From: Microbacterium terrae
Lineage (GTDB): Bacteria; Actinomycetota; Actinomycetes; Actinomycetales; Microbacteriaceae
Length of the DNA stretch: 64,000 nt
Direction: 5' to 3'
Assembly (NCBI RefSeq): GCF_017831975.1
Contig: NZ_JAFDSS010000001.1
Coordinates: forward strand, 1,054,001 to 1,118,000
Part shown: one piece after another, positions 17,507-26,165 of the stretch
Numbering within the stretch: the first letter of the stretch is position 1
How the letters are laid out: each line of letters starts with the position of its first letter
The notes under the pieces: model-generated
Database searches by the model: none
The model's input: only the letters and a program-made list of their open reading frames with translations
Told to the model about the DNA's origin: nothing
Translations under genes and position numbers: made by a program

Positions 17507-20425
17507 GTGACCTCGACCTCAGCGCAGACCCCGGCCACGCCATCCCGAAGCCGACGTGTCGTCGCGATCTCGCTCGCCGTGATCGCCGCCCTCGTGGTGG
17601 CCTTCTTCACGTTCGCGAACCTGTACGCGGACTTCCTCTGGTTCGACCAGCTCGGCTTCGACTCCGTGCTCGTCACCCAGTGGGTGGCCCGGGTGGTGAT
17701 GTTCGTCGTCGGCTTCCTCGGCATGGCCGTGCCGGTGTGGCTCGCGATCCAGCTCGCCTACCGCCTCCGGCCGGTCTACGCGCGACTGAGCTCGCAGCTC
17801 GACCGCTACCAGGAGGTCGTCGAGCCGCTGCGGCGCCTCGCGATGTGGGGCATCCCGATCTTCTTCGGCTTCTTCGCCGGCTTCGCCGCCTCCGCCCAGT
17901 GGGAGACCACCTGGCTCTGGTTCAACGGCGTCGCGACCTCGACGACCGACCCCGAGTTCGGTCTCGACACCGGCTTCTACCTGTTCGCGATGCCGTTCTA
18001 CAGCGCGCTCCTCGGCTTCGTCTCGGCGGTGCTGCTCATCTGCCTGCTCGTCACCGCCGTCGTGTCGTACCTGTACGGCTCGGTGCGCGTGGGCCAGCGG
18101 GAGCTCCGCATCTCGAAGTCGGCCCGCATCCAGCTCGCCGTCATCGCCGGCCTCTACCTGCTGGTGCAGGCGGCGAGCCTCTGGCTCGACCGGTACAAGA
18201 CGCTCGTGGAGCCGGGCGATCGCATCACCGGCCCCGGCTACACCGGCGTGAACGCGATCATCCCCGGGCAGACGATCCTCGCGATCGTCGCGGTCATCGT
18301 CGCGATCCTCTTCTTCGTCACGGCCGTCATCGGCCGCTGGCGCTACCCCCTCATCGCCACCGCGCTGCTCGTCGTCTCGGCGATCGTCGTGGGCGTCGGC
18401 TACCCGTGGGTGGTGAACACGTTCCAGGTGCAGCCGAACCGCTTCGCGCTCGAAGAGGAGTTCTACCAGCGCAACGTCGACATGACGCATGCCGCCTACG
18501 GCGTCGACGGGCTCGACAAGCAGGACTTCACCGCGGTGACCGATGCCGAGGCCGGCCAGCTGCGCGAAGACGCCGACACGACCGCCCAGGTGCGCATCAT
18601 GGACCCGGCGATCATCTCGCCGAACGTGCGCCAGCTCGAGCAGTACCGCGGGTACTACCAGTTCGCCGACCCGCTCGACGTCGATCGGTACGACATCGAC
18701 GGCGTCTCGCAGGACACGGTGGTCTCCGTCCGAGAGCTCGACCTCGACGAGCTCGGCGCAGCCGCCGACTGGCAGAACTCGGCCACCGTCTACACGCACG
18801 GCTACGGCATCGTCGCGGCGAAGGGCAACGACCGCACCGGCGAGGGCGACCCGGTCTTCCTCGAGCGCGGCATCCCGGCGGCGGGCTTCCTCTCCGAGCA
18901 GGAGAACTTCCAGCCGCGCGTCTACTTCGGCGAGTACTCGCCGGCGTACTCGATCGTCGGCGCCCCGGAGGGCTCCGCTCCGGCGGAGCTCGACTACCCG
19001 CAGGGTGAGGACGGCGCATCCGAGACGAAGACGACCTTCGAGGGCGACGGCGGACCGAGCCTCGGCAACGTCTTCAACCGCCTCATCTATGCGCTGAAGT
19101 TCCAGGCCGAGCAGATCCTGTTCTCGGACTACGTGAACGAGGAGTCGCAGATCCTCTACGACCGCGACCCCCGCGAGCGCGTGCAGAAGGTCGCTCCGTA
19201 CCTGACGCTCGACAACGACCCGTACCCGAGCGTCGTCGACGGACGGATCGTGTGGATCGTCGACGGCTACACGCTGAGCGCGAACTACCCGTACTCGTCC
19301 ACGGTGAGCCTCACCTCGGCGATCTCGGACTCGTCGAACCCGGCGCCGCGCTTCGCACTCGACGACATCAACTACATCCGCAACTCCGTGAAGGCCACCG
19401 TCGATGCGTACGACGGCTCGGTCACACTCTACGCGTGGGATGAGGAGGACCCGCTCCTCCAGGCCTGGCAGAAGGTGTACCCGACGACGGTCGAGCCGAT
19501 CAGCGAGATGTCGGCCGAGCTCATCAGCCACGTGCGCTACCCGACCGACCTCTTCAAGGTGCAGCGCACGGTGCTCGGCGTCTACCACGTCGACGACGCC
19601 CGTTCCTTCTACCAGAGCGACAACCGCTGGCAGACGCCGAACGACCCCCAGGTCGAGACCGCGCTGCAGCCGCCGTACTACCTGACCATGCAGATGCCCG
19701 GTCAGGATGCGCCCTCGTACTCGATGTTCACGTCGTTCATCCCGTCATCGTCCGGCGGCAACGCGCGCAACGTGCTGATGGGCTACCTCGCGGTGGACTC
19801 GAACGCCGGCTCCGAGGCGGGCGTGAAGAGCGACGACTACGGCAAGCTCAGGATGCTCGTGATCGACTCCGATACGACGGTCCCCGGTCCCGGTCAGGTG
19901 CAGAACACCTTCGACTCGGAGCCGAGCGTGTCGTCGTTCGTGAACATCCTGCAGCAGGGCCAGTCCGAGGTGCTCAACGGCAACCTGCTGACCCTTCCGG
20001 TCGGCGGCGGCCTGCTGTACGTGCAGCCGGTCTACGTGCAGTCCTCGGGCGGCACCAAGCTTCCGAAGCTCCAGAAGGTGCTGGTCGCGTTCGGCGACCA
20101 GGTCGCGTTCGAAGACACCCTCAACGAGGCGCTCGACGTCATCTTCGGCGGCGACTCGGGAGCGGATGCCGGTGACACCGACGTGACGCCGACGCCGGGA
20201 GCCACCCCGAGTCCGACGCCCACGCCCGGTGCGACGCCGACTCCCGAGCCCACCGACCCGGGGGTCCCTGCTGCCGACTACGAGGAAGCCCTCGCCGACG
20301 CGCAGGAGGCCATGCTCGACCGCGACGAGGCGCTGAAGTCGGGTGACCTCACCGCGTTCGCCGAAGCCGACGAGCGGCTCACGCAGGCGGTCGAGCGGCT
20401 GATCGAGCTCGGCGCCGGCGAGTAG
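17507..20425 (+). CDS. UPF0182 family membrane protein
   Basis: 972 residues. The N-terminal third carries seven probable membrane segments, beginning at VVAISLAVIAALVVAFFTF, and motifs typical of the family such as FADFLWFDQLGF and YPWVVNTFQVQPNRFALEEEFY. A large soluble region follows. A Pro/Thr-rich linker near residues 900-930 (TPTPGATPSPTPTPG) leads to a short coiled-coil-like acidic end. Homologues (Rv3193c) occur next to the PDZ protease gene throughout Actinobacteria; the molecular function is unknown. A strong hairpin lies just downstream. Confidence 0.9.
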   Translation: MTSTSAQTPATPSRSRRVVAISLAVIAALVVAFFTFANLYADFLWFDQLGFDSVLVTQWVARVVMFVVGFLGMAVPVWLAIQLAYRLRPVYARLSSQLDRYQEVVEPLRRLAMWGIPIFFGFFAGFAASAQWETTWLWFNGVATSTTDPEFGLDTGFYLFAMPFYSALLGFVSAVLLICLLVTAVVSYLYGSVRVGQRELRISKSARIQLAVIAGLYLLVQAASLWLDRYKTLVEPGDRITGPGYTGVNAIIPGQTILAIVAVIVAILFFVTAVIGRWRYPLIATALLVVSAIVVGVGYPWVVNTFQVQPNRFALEEEFYQRNVDMTHAAYGVDGLDKQDFTAVTDAEAGQLREDADTTAQVRIMDPAIISPNVRQLEQYRGYYQFADPLDVDRYDIDGVSQDTVVSVRELDLDELGAAADWQNSATVYTHGYGIVAAKGNDRTGEGDPVFLERGIPAAGFLSEQENFQPRVYFGEYSPAYSIVGAPEGSAPAELDYPQGEDGASETKTTFEGDGGPSLGNVFNRLIYALKFQAEQILFSDYVNEESQILYDRDPRERVQKVAPYLTLDNDPYPSVVDGRIVWIVDGYTLSANYPYSSTVSLTSAISDSSNPAPRFALDDINYIRNSVKATVDAYDGSVTLYAWDEEDPLLQAWQKVYPTTVEPISEMSAELISHVRYPTDLFKVQRTVLGVYHVDDARSFYQSDNRWQTPNDPQVETALQPPYYLTMQMPGQDAPSYSMFTSFIPSSSGGNARNVLMGYLAVDSNAGSEAGVKSDDYGKLRMLVIDSDTTVPGPGQVQNTFDSEPSVSSFVNILQQGQSEVLNGNLLTLPVGGGLLYVQPVYVQSSGGTKLPKLQKVLVAFGDQVAFEDTLNEALDVIFGGDSGADAGDTDVTPTPGATPSPTPTPGATPTPEPTDPGVPAADYEEALADAQEAMLDRDEALKSGDLTAFAEADERLTQAVERLIELGAGE

Positions 20426-20438
20426 TCGTCCCACATGA

Positions 20439-20474
20439 CCGAAGGCCGGTTCCCCTCGGGGAGCCGGCCTTCGG
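20439..20474. terminator. Bidirectional terminator hairpin between UPF0182 and crtEb
   Basis: CCGAAGGCCGGTTCCCC pairs with GGGGAGCCGGCCTTCGG across a two-base gap, 17 pairs including one G-U (the innermost pairs must open to form the loop). It sits between two convergent genes and can stop both. No long T-run follows. Confidence 0.75.
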
Positions 20475-20485
20475 CAGGACGCGGG

Positions 20486-21379
20486 TCATGCCGACAGCAT
20501 CCAGAACCAGATCAGCAGCAGGGTCACCAGGAAGCCGGCGAGCTGGTTGAGCCACAGGAAGCGGTTCCAGCCGGCGGTCGCCGCGGCCGCGGTGTCGTCG
20601 GTGATGTTCCGGTACGGCCAGACCGTCAGGAGGTACGGCACCACGACGACGGCCGCGAGCGGGCCGGGCCAGGCCGTGGCGAGCATGACGACGCCCGCGG
20701 CGGTGTAGCAGGCGAGCGCGAAGCGCACCGTCCAGCGGGCGCCTCGGGCGGTGGCGATCGAGGCGATGCCCGCCTCGCGGTCGGCGGAGACGTCCTGCAC
20801 CGCGCCGAACGCGTGGGAAGCCACACCCCAGAGCCCGAACGCGACGATCACGAGGACGAGCTGCCACGTCCACACGGCGCCGGCGAGCACGAGCCCGTAG
20901 ACGGCGGGAGAGAAGAAGTGGATGCTGCTGGTCACCGAGTCGGCGAACGGGCGCTCTTTCAGGCGCAGCGGCGGAGCGCTGTAGAAGACGACGAAGAAGA
21001 GGCTGAGCGCGAGCACGAGCCAGGAGGCCGGAGAGCCGAGGGCGACGAGCACGACGAGGAACGGCAGGCAGGACAATCCCGCCGCCCACAGCGTGATCGG
21101 GTGCATCCGGCGGTCGAGCACGGCGCCGTGCGCGCCGCCCTTGCGGGGGTTGCGGAGGTCGGACTCGTAGTCGAACACGTCGTTGATGCCGTACATCGCG
21201 AGGTTGTAGGGGATCAGGAAGAACAGCGTGCCGATGATCCACGCCGCGTCGATGCGGTGCGCGGTCAGCAGATAGGCCGCGGCGAACGGGTAGGCCGTGT
21301 TGATCCAGCTCACCGGCCGCGACGACACCAGCAGGCGACGCGCGACTCCGCCGATGCGAAGCGGTTCCGTGGCGCTCAC
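20486..21379 (-). CDS. crtEb: Lycopene elongase (UbiA-type prenyltransferase)
   Basis: 297 residues with eight to nine membrane segments. The UbiA-type Asp motif YNLAMYGINDVFDYESDLRNP binds prenyl diphosphate through Mg2+, and a second one reads FGAVQDVSADREAG. The family adds two C5 units to lycopene, giving the C50 carotenoid flavuxanthin, as CrtEb of Corynebacterium glutamicum. The GTG start overlaps the crtYf stop by four bases, and it is the last gene of the operon, followed by the shared terminator. Confidence 0.9.
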   Translation of the reverse strand: MSATEPLRIGGVARRLLVSSRPVSWINTAYPFAAAYLLTAHRIDAAWIIGTLFFLIPYNLAMYGINDVFDYESDLRNPRKGGAHGAVLDRRMHPITLWAAGLSCLPFLVVLVALGSPASWLVLALSLFFVVFYSAPPLRLKERPFADSVTSSIHFFSPAVYGLVLAGAVWTWQLVLVIVAFGLWGVASHAFGAVQDVSADREAGIASIATARGARWTVRFALACYTAAGVVMLATAWPGPLAAVVVVPYLLTVWPYRNITDDTAAAATAGWNRFLWLNQLAGFLVTLLLIWFWMLSA

Positions 21380-21684
21380 GCGGTGGCCTCCCGGCGCTGC
21401 AGGAGCGTGAAGACCGCCGGCACGAGGAATGCGGCGCAGACGGCGTACGAGAAGTCCTCGATCGGCGCGAGGCCGATGCGGATGCCGCTCAGATGCTCGG
21501 GAGGGTAGGTGAACAGCCCCGCGGCGATCATCAGGTTGTCGAAGATCGCGGTGAGGACGACGAGCACGGCCGCTGCGATACCGGATGCCGCCATGCGCCG
21601 GCCGAACCCCGGACGGCGGAGTGTCGCCAGGGCGATGAGCGCGGTGGCGAGCACGAAGGGCACGACGATGAGCGCATAGGTCAT
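21376..21684 (-). CDS. crtYf: Carotenoid cyclase subunit
   Basis: 102 residues with three membrane segments and the lycopene-cyclase-domain motif IFDNLMIAAGLFTYPPEHLSG followed by PIEDFSYAVCAAFLVP, with a conserved acidic pair. Heterodimeric small cyclases of this type close the rings of C50 carotenoids such as decaprenoxanthin. The start overlaps the crtYe stop by four bases (ATGA). I assign Yf rather than Ye from its position before crtEb. Confidence 0.82.
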   Translation of the reverse strand: MTYALIVVPFVLATALIALATLRRPGFGRRMAASGIAAAVLVVLTAIFDNLMIAAGLFTYPPEHLSGIRIGLAPIEDFSYAVCAAFLVPAVFTLLQRREATA

Positions 21685-22037
21685 GTTCCTGCCCCCTCCC
21701 GTCGTGCGGCGGCGCGACGCTCGCGTGACCGATCGGCGATCCGTGCGGCGCCGCCGTACGCGACGAGGGCCAGGTAGCACAGGAACGCGAGGAACACCGG
21801 CTCCTCGAGCGGGAGGTGCGGGGCGAGGTCGATCCCGAGAAGGAGCGGGCTGTCGCCCTTGACGAACACCCCGGTGGCGATGCCCACGGCGTCCCACACC
21901 AGGAAGAACGCGGTGCCGATCGCGACGGCGGCGGCCGTCCGCCCCGGCGCGCGCCAGGCGGCGAGGCGCCAGCGGGCATCGAGGGCGGCGATCCCGGCGG
22001 CGGAGGCGAGGATCGCGACGAGGTAGAGACCGGGCAC
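21681..22037 (-). CDS. crtYe: Carotenoid cyclase subunit
   Basis: 118 residues, three membrane segments, with WDAVGIATGVFVKGDSPLLLGIDLAPHLPLEEPVFLAFLCY in outline, that is, the D-x6-G and PxEE motifs of the small bacterial lycopene cyclases. It is the partner of the next gene. The GTG start lies three bases after the crtI stop, the only junction of the operon without an overlap. Basic C-terminus (RSRERRAAARREG). Confidence 0.82.
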   Translation of the reverse strand: MPGLYLVAILASAAGIAALDARWRLAAWRAPGRTAAAVAIGTAFFLVWDAVGIATGVFVKGDSPLLLGIDLAPHLPLEEPVFLAFLCYLALVAYGGAARIADRSRERRAAARREGAGT

Positions 22038-22040
22038 CTG

Positions 22041-23609
22041 TCACACTCTCGCAGGCTCGGCGAGCGGACCGGGGGAGCGGTCGCCGCGCAGGCGCTTGAC
22101 GACGAGCTCCGCCGAGATCAGGCACATCGGCAGTCCGATGCCCGGCAGGGCGGACGTCCCGGCGTACGCGAGACCGCTGACCTTGCGCGACGCGTTGCGC
22201 GGACGGAACATCGCGCTCTGGCCGAGCGTGTGGGCGAGGCCGAGGGAGTTGCCCCGCCACGACCGCAGGTCGGCGGCGAAGTCGCCGGGGGCCACTGTCC
22301 GCCGCACCACGATGCGCTCGGCCAGGTCGGGGATGCCGCACCAGCGTGCGATCTGATCGATCACGGCGTCGGCCGCGGCCTCGACCGTCGGGTCGCCGCC
22401 GCCGGCGACGCCCCCGCGTCCGAGACCGGGGCCCGACTCGGGCTCGGCGGGGACCGGCACCAGCACGAAGAGGTTCTCGTGGCCGGGCGGTGCCACCGAT
22501 GCGTCGGTCGCACTCGGTCGGCAGACGTAGAGTGACGCGGGCGCCGGGATGCGGGGTCGCGCGCCGAAGATCGCGTCGAAGTTCTCGCGCCAGTCGTCGG
22601 CGAAGAGCAGGGTGTGGTGCGCGAGCTGCGGCAGCTCGCCGTCCACCCCGAGCATGAGGAGGAGCGCGCCGGGACTCGGCGTGCGGCGATGCCACCAGCT
22701 CTCGGGGTAGCTGCGCAGGTGCGCAGGGAGCAGCGCCGTCTCGGTGTGGTGCAGGTCGGCAGTCGAGACGACGAGGTCGGCGCGGATGCTGCGCCCGTCG
22801 GCGAGGGTCACCCCGGTCGCGCGCGCCGCGTCGGTGTCGATGCCGACCACGTCGGCATCCGTCTCGATCTCGACCCCGGCGCGGCGCGCCAGGCGCTCGA
22901 TCGCGGCGATCACCTCGACGAACCCGCCCCGCGGATACAGCACGCCGTCGTCGAGGTCGAGGTGGCTCATGAGGTGGTAGAGGCTGGGCACCGCATACGG
23001 CGAACCGCCGAGGAAGACCGCCGGGTAGCCGAGCACCTGCCGCAGCCGCGGGTCGGCGAAGCGCTTGTCGATGTGCGACGACAGGGAGCGGGTCAGCAGG
23101 GGAGCGAGCTGCGGGAGCCGGCGCAGGAGGGCGGGGTCGCGCAGTCCCGCCGTGGTCTCGTACGTGTCGTAGAGGAAGCGCGACACCGCCAGGTCGTACG
23201 CATCGCCCGCCGAGTCGAGGTAGGCGCCCAGCGCCGCCCCCGCCCCCGGCTCGACGCTCTCGAACAGCGCGGTGGCGGCCTCGCGCCCCGAGCGCACATC
23301 CAGAGCCGCGCGGCCGGTGGCCGGGTCGGAGTACACCCGGTAGGCGGGGTCGAGCGGCACGAGGTCGAGCTCGTCGGCCGCCGTGGTGCCGAGGAGACGG
23401 AAGAAGTGCTCGAACACCTCCGGCATCAGATACCAGCTCGGACCGGTGTCGAAACGGAATCCGTCGGCATCCCAGCTCCCCGCGCGGCCGCCGAGCTGCT
23501 CGCGTGCCTCGAGCAGCCGGACCGCGCAGCCCTCGTTCGCGAGGAGGGCGGCCGTGGCGAGGCCGGCGATGCCGCCGCCGATCACGACGGCGGTGCGGGG
23601 CGGGGTCAT
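22041..23609 (-). CDS. crtI: Phytoene desaturase
   Basis: 522 residues. N-terminal FAD-binding dinucleotide fold VIGGGIAGLATAALLANEG followed by LEAREQLGGRAGSW, the CrtI-specific FDTGPSWYLMPEVFEHFF, and the C-terminal ALPGIGLPMCLISAELV. Converts phytoene to lycopene by four desaturations, at the membrane. The start overlaps the crtB stop (ATGA). An insertion of Gly/Pro-rich residues near 430 (PESGPGLGRGGVAGGG) is a little longer than usual. Confidence 0.93.
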   Translation of the reverse strand: MTPPRTAVVIGGGIAGLATAALLANEGCAVRLLEAREQLGGRAGSWDADGFRFDTGPSWYLMPEVFEHFFRLLGTTAADELDLVPLDPAYRVYSDPATGRAALDVRSGREAATALFESVEPGAGAALGAYLDSAGDAYDLAVSRFLYDTYETTAGLRDPALLRRLPQLAPLLTRSLSSHIDKRFADPRLRQVLGYPAVFLGGSPYAVPSLYHLMSHLDLDDGVLYPRGGFVEVIAAIERLARRAGVEIETDADVVGIDTDAARATGVTLADGRSIRADLVVSTADLHHTETALLPAHLRSYPESWWHRRTPSPGALLLMLGVDGELPQLAHHTLLFADDWRENFDAIFGARPRIPAPASLYVCRPSATDASVAPPGHENLFVLVPVPAEPESGPGLGRGGVAGGGDPTVEAAADAVIDQIARWCGIPDLAERIVVRRTVAPGDFAADLRSWRGNSLGLAHTLGQSAMFRPRNASRKVSGLAYAGTSALPGIGLPMCLISAELVVKRLRGDRSPGPLAEPARV

Positions 23610-24487
23610 GCCTGAGCCGCCCGCGGGGCGAGTCCGAGCAGCGCGCGCGCGGCGATGACGGCCTTGACGCCGTCGGGGACGCGCACCCGGTCGTCGCCGC
23701 CAGCCGTGCGCAGCCGCGCCGAGAGCGCAGCGAACAGGTCGTGCGCCGCCGTCACCGCCCGGCGGCAGTCCGCCGGGAGCTGCGGCACGGTGGCAGCCGC
23801 GGCGGCGAGGTCGGCGTCGATGCCGTCGAGTACTTCCCCGCGCGTACGGGTGTCGCGGTCGAGAGCGAGGTAGTCGCGGCCGAGGCTGCGGGAGTCGTGG
23901 TCGACGTCGCGCAGGAAGTTGACGTCCTGGAACGCGCGGCCGAGGCGCCGGGCGCCGTCGACGAGGCCGGGTTCGGCCGCGTGCGGCTGCGCGTGCCCGG
24001 CGTTGACGAACACCTGCAGGCACATGAGCCCGACCACCTCGGCCGAGCCGTAGACGTAGGCGTCGTGGGATGCTGCGTCGTGCTGGGCGAGCGTGAGGTC
24101 GGTGCGCATGGCGGTGAAGAACGGTGTGATGAGGTCGGCTCCGATGCCACACTCGCGGGCCGTCCGGGCGAAGGCGTGCACGACCAGGTTCGCGCTGAAT
24201 CCGCGGTCGATGGCTTCGAGGGTCTCCCGCTCCAGCCCGTCGAGCAGGGCGCCCGCCGCAGCCGGCGACAGTCCCGCGGCCGCCGCGGGCCCGTCGACGA
24301 TCTCGTCGGCGACACGCACCAGCGCGTAGACGGTGCGGACGTGGGGGCGCACGCGGGGTCCGAGGAGGCGGCAGGCGAGGCCGAAAGAGGTCGAGTAGCG
24401 GGCGATGACGACGGATGCCGCATCCGTCGCCGTGCGGTCGTACAGGGCGAGCCCGGTCGCGGCTGTCGCGACGGCGCGGTCGGTCAC
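23606..24487 (-). CDS. crtB: Phytoene synthase
   Basis: 293 residues. The squalene/phytoene synthase family is shown by YSTSFGLACRLL, the first Asp motif YALVRVADEIVDG and the second, LGRAFQDVNFLRDVDHDSRSLGRDYL. It joins two geranylgeranyl diphosphates head to head. The GTG start overlaps the crtE stop by four bases, and the gene overlaps crtI by four bases. Confidence 0.92.
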   Translation of the reverse strand: MTDRAVATAATGLALYDRTATDAASVVIARYSTSFGLACRLLGPRVRPHVRTVYALVRVADEIVDGPAAAAGLSPAAAGALLDGLERETLEAIDRGFSANLVVHAFARTARECGIGADLITPFFTAMRTDLTLAQHDAASHDAYVYGSAEVVGLMCLQVFVNAGHAQPHAAEPGLVDGARRLGRAFQDVNFLRDVDHDSRSLGRDYLALDRDTRTRGEVLDGIDADLAAAAATVPQLPADCRRAVTAAHDLFAALSARLRTAGGDDRVRVPDGVKAVIAARALLGLAPRAAQA

Positions 24488-25539
24488 GGCATCCTCTTCT
24501 CGACGGCATCGGCGATCTCGCGGAGGAGGTCTCCGGCGGCGGTGGGGAGCAGGGTGGAGCGCGAGGCCGTGCGTGCGTCGTCGAGCGTGCCGGCGATGAG
24601 TTCCGCTACTGCCGTTCGCGCCCCGCTGTGCTCGAGCGCTCGCTGGGCCTCCCGCACCGCGACGGGTCCGGTGTGGGCGATGTCGACGGCGGAGCGCACG
24701 CTGTTCCATGTCTCGTCGGTGCGGGCGTACGCCAGGAGCGGGGTGCGCTTGCGCTCGCGCAGGTCGGCCCCGCGGTCGCGACCCGCCTCGGCCTCGCTGC
24801 CGAAGGCGCCGATCAGGTCGTCGACGAGCTGGAAGGCGAGGCCGAGCCGTCCGCCGGCGTGCGCGACGAGGTCGCGGGCGCCCGCCGATGCGCCGGCGAG
24901 GACGGCTCCGGTGCGCAGCGGTGCGCTGAAGGAGTACACGGCGGTCTTGTCGTGCGTGGTCGACAGGAGCGCGTCGGGCTCCGCGATGTCGCTCGCGACG
25001 CTGTGCGCCACGTCGGCGAGCTCGCCGGCTGCGGATGCGAAAACCGCGTCGTCGAGGATGGCGAGGAGCTCGGTGCGGACGGCGGGGGAGGCGTCGACGG
25101 TCGCAACGAGGCGCACCGACTCCACCAGCAGCAGGTCGCCGGCGAGGATCGCGGCGGCGTCGCCGAGGAGCGCGGCTCCCGTCGCGTCCGCCCCCGTCGC
25201 CGTGCCGCGCCTGCGGAACTCGCCCGCCACGTTGGGGACGCCGCGGCGCATCGTGTCGTGGTCGATGACGTCGTCGTGCACGACGAACGCGGTGTGGAGC
25301 AGTTCGTACGCCGCCGCCATGGTGATGGCCGCGGCCCGGTGATCGCCCGGACCCCCGAAGGCGTCGTACGCCCTGACCACGAGTGCGGGACGCAGCCGCT
25401 TGCCCCCGCGCGTGGCACGCGACAGCGCGTCGGAGAGCGCCGCGAAGTCGGTGCCGCGCGTGCGCGCCTGGGCGCGGATCCGGGCGAGCGAGGCCTCGAT
25501 CGCCTCGTCGATCGCATGTTGGTCGGAGGTCGCGATCAT
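24484..25539 (-). CDS. crtE: Geranylgeranyl diphosphate synthase (polyprenyl synthetase)
   Basis: 351 residues. First Asp-rich motif VHDDVIDHD and the second region FQLVDDLIGAFG, with GGKRLRPALV near the N-terminus. The second motif is DDxxG rather than DDxxD, a variation also seen in corynebacterial CrtE/IdsA enzymes. Supplies C20 precursor for the carotenoid pathway. The ATG overlaps the idi stop by four bases, so it is coupled to idi. The name idsA would be equally acceptable. Confidence 0.9.
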   Translation of the reverse strand: MIATSDQHAIDEAIEASLARIRAQARTRGTDFAALSDALSRATRGGKRLRPALVVRAYDAFGGPGDHRAAAITMAAAYELLHTAFVVHDDVIDHDTMRRGVPNVAGEFRRRGTATGADATGAALLGDAAAILAGDLLLVESVRLVATVDASPAVRTELLAILDDAVFASAAGELADVAHSVASDIAEPDALLSTTHDKTAVYSFSAPLRTGAVLAGASAGARDLVAHAGGRLGLAFQLVDDLIGAFGSEAEAGRDRGADLRERKRTPLLAYARTDETWNSVRSAVDIAHTGPVAVREAQRALEHSGARTAVAELIAGTLDDARTASRSTLLPTAAGDLLREIADAVEKRMP

Positions 25540-26087
25540 GACGCCTGCAGCTGGGCGACAGTGGAGTCGAAGAGGTGCATCTGCTCCGCCTGCAGCACGA
25601 GCCAGGGGCTGAAGGCCCACGGCGTCGTGCGGATCGACGCGGCGAGGTCGTCGGCTTCGACCCAGCGTGCTTCGGCGACCTCGAGCGGATTGGGTTCGGG
25701 TTCGTCGTCGGTCACCGCGACGAAGACGGGGCAGATCTCGTACTCGACCATGCCGCTCGCATCGACGGCACGGTAGCGGAACAGGGGCAGCGCGAGTCGC
25801 ACGTCCCGCAGCGTGATGCCGAGCTCGTGACCGGCGTGGCGGTGCACGGCGGCGGGAACAGGCTCGGCGGGGCGCGGGTGACCGCAGAACGAGTTGCTCC
25901 ACACCCCGGGCCACGTCTTCTTTCCGAGAGCGCGCCGGGTGACGAGGACCTGACCCGCGGAGTTCACGACATGGCACGAGAAGGCGAGGTGCAATGCCGT
26001 TTCGGTGCCGTGGACACTACTCTTCGGAGCGGTGCCTATCGCGCGGCCTTCCTCGTCGAGCAGCACCACGTGATCGATCTCAGTCAT
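25536..26087 (-). CDS. idi: Isopentenyl-diphosphate delta-isomerase
   Basis: 183 residues, a type I isomerase with Nudix-like fold: HLAFSCHVVNSAGQVLVTRRAL, the TWPGVWSNSFCGHP active-site cysteine motif, and MVEYEICPVF. It interconverts IPP and DMAPP and heads the carotenoid operon. ATG at 26087 has a strong GGAGG ribosome site at 26093-26099. Its promoter overlaps the MarR operator at 26103-26121, so the whole operon is probably repressed by the divergent regulator. Confidence 0.93.
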   Translation of the reverse strand: MTEIDHVVLLDEEGRAIGTAPKSSVHGTETALHLAFSCHVVNSAGQVLVTRRALGKKTWPGVWSNSFCGHPRPAEPVPAAVHRHAGHELGITLRDVRLALPLFRYRAVDASGMVEYEICPVFVAVTDDEPEPNPLEVAEARWVEADDLAASIRTTPWAFSPWLVLQAEQMHLFDSTVAQLQAS

Positions 26088-26102
26088 GAATCGCCTCCTA
26101 GT

Positions 26103-26121
26103 TCGCTAGTTTAGCTAGCGA
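26103..26121. promoter_or_regulatory. Palindromic operator in the idi-marR intergenic region
   Basis: TCGCTAGTTTAGCTAGCGA: perfect 7-bp arms around five bases. It contains TAAACT (minus strand, 26108-26113), a plausible -10 of the crt operon, so a bound repressor would block transcription. CTAG, rare in such GC-rich DNA, occurs three times between 26098 and 26118. Likely the site of the adjacent MarR-type protein. Confidence 0.7.
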
Positions 26122-26165
26122 TTTCATGCTGCTGATGCTACAAGGGTAGGGGAGGGGGTGTCCAC

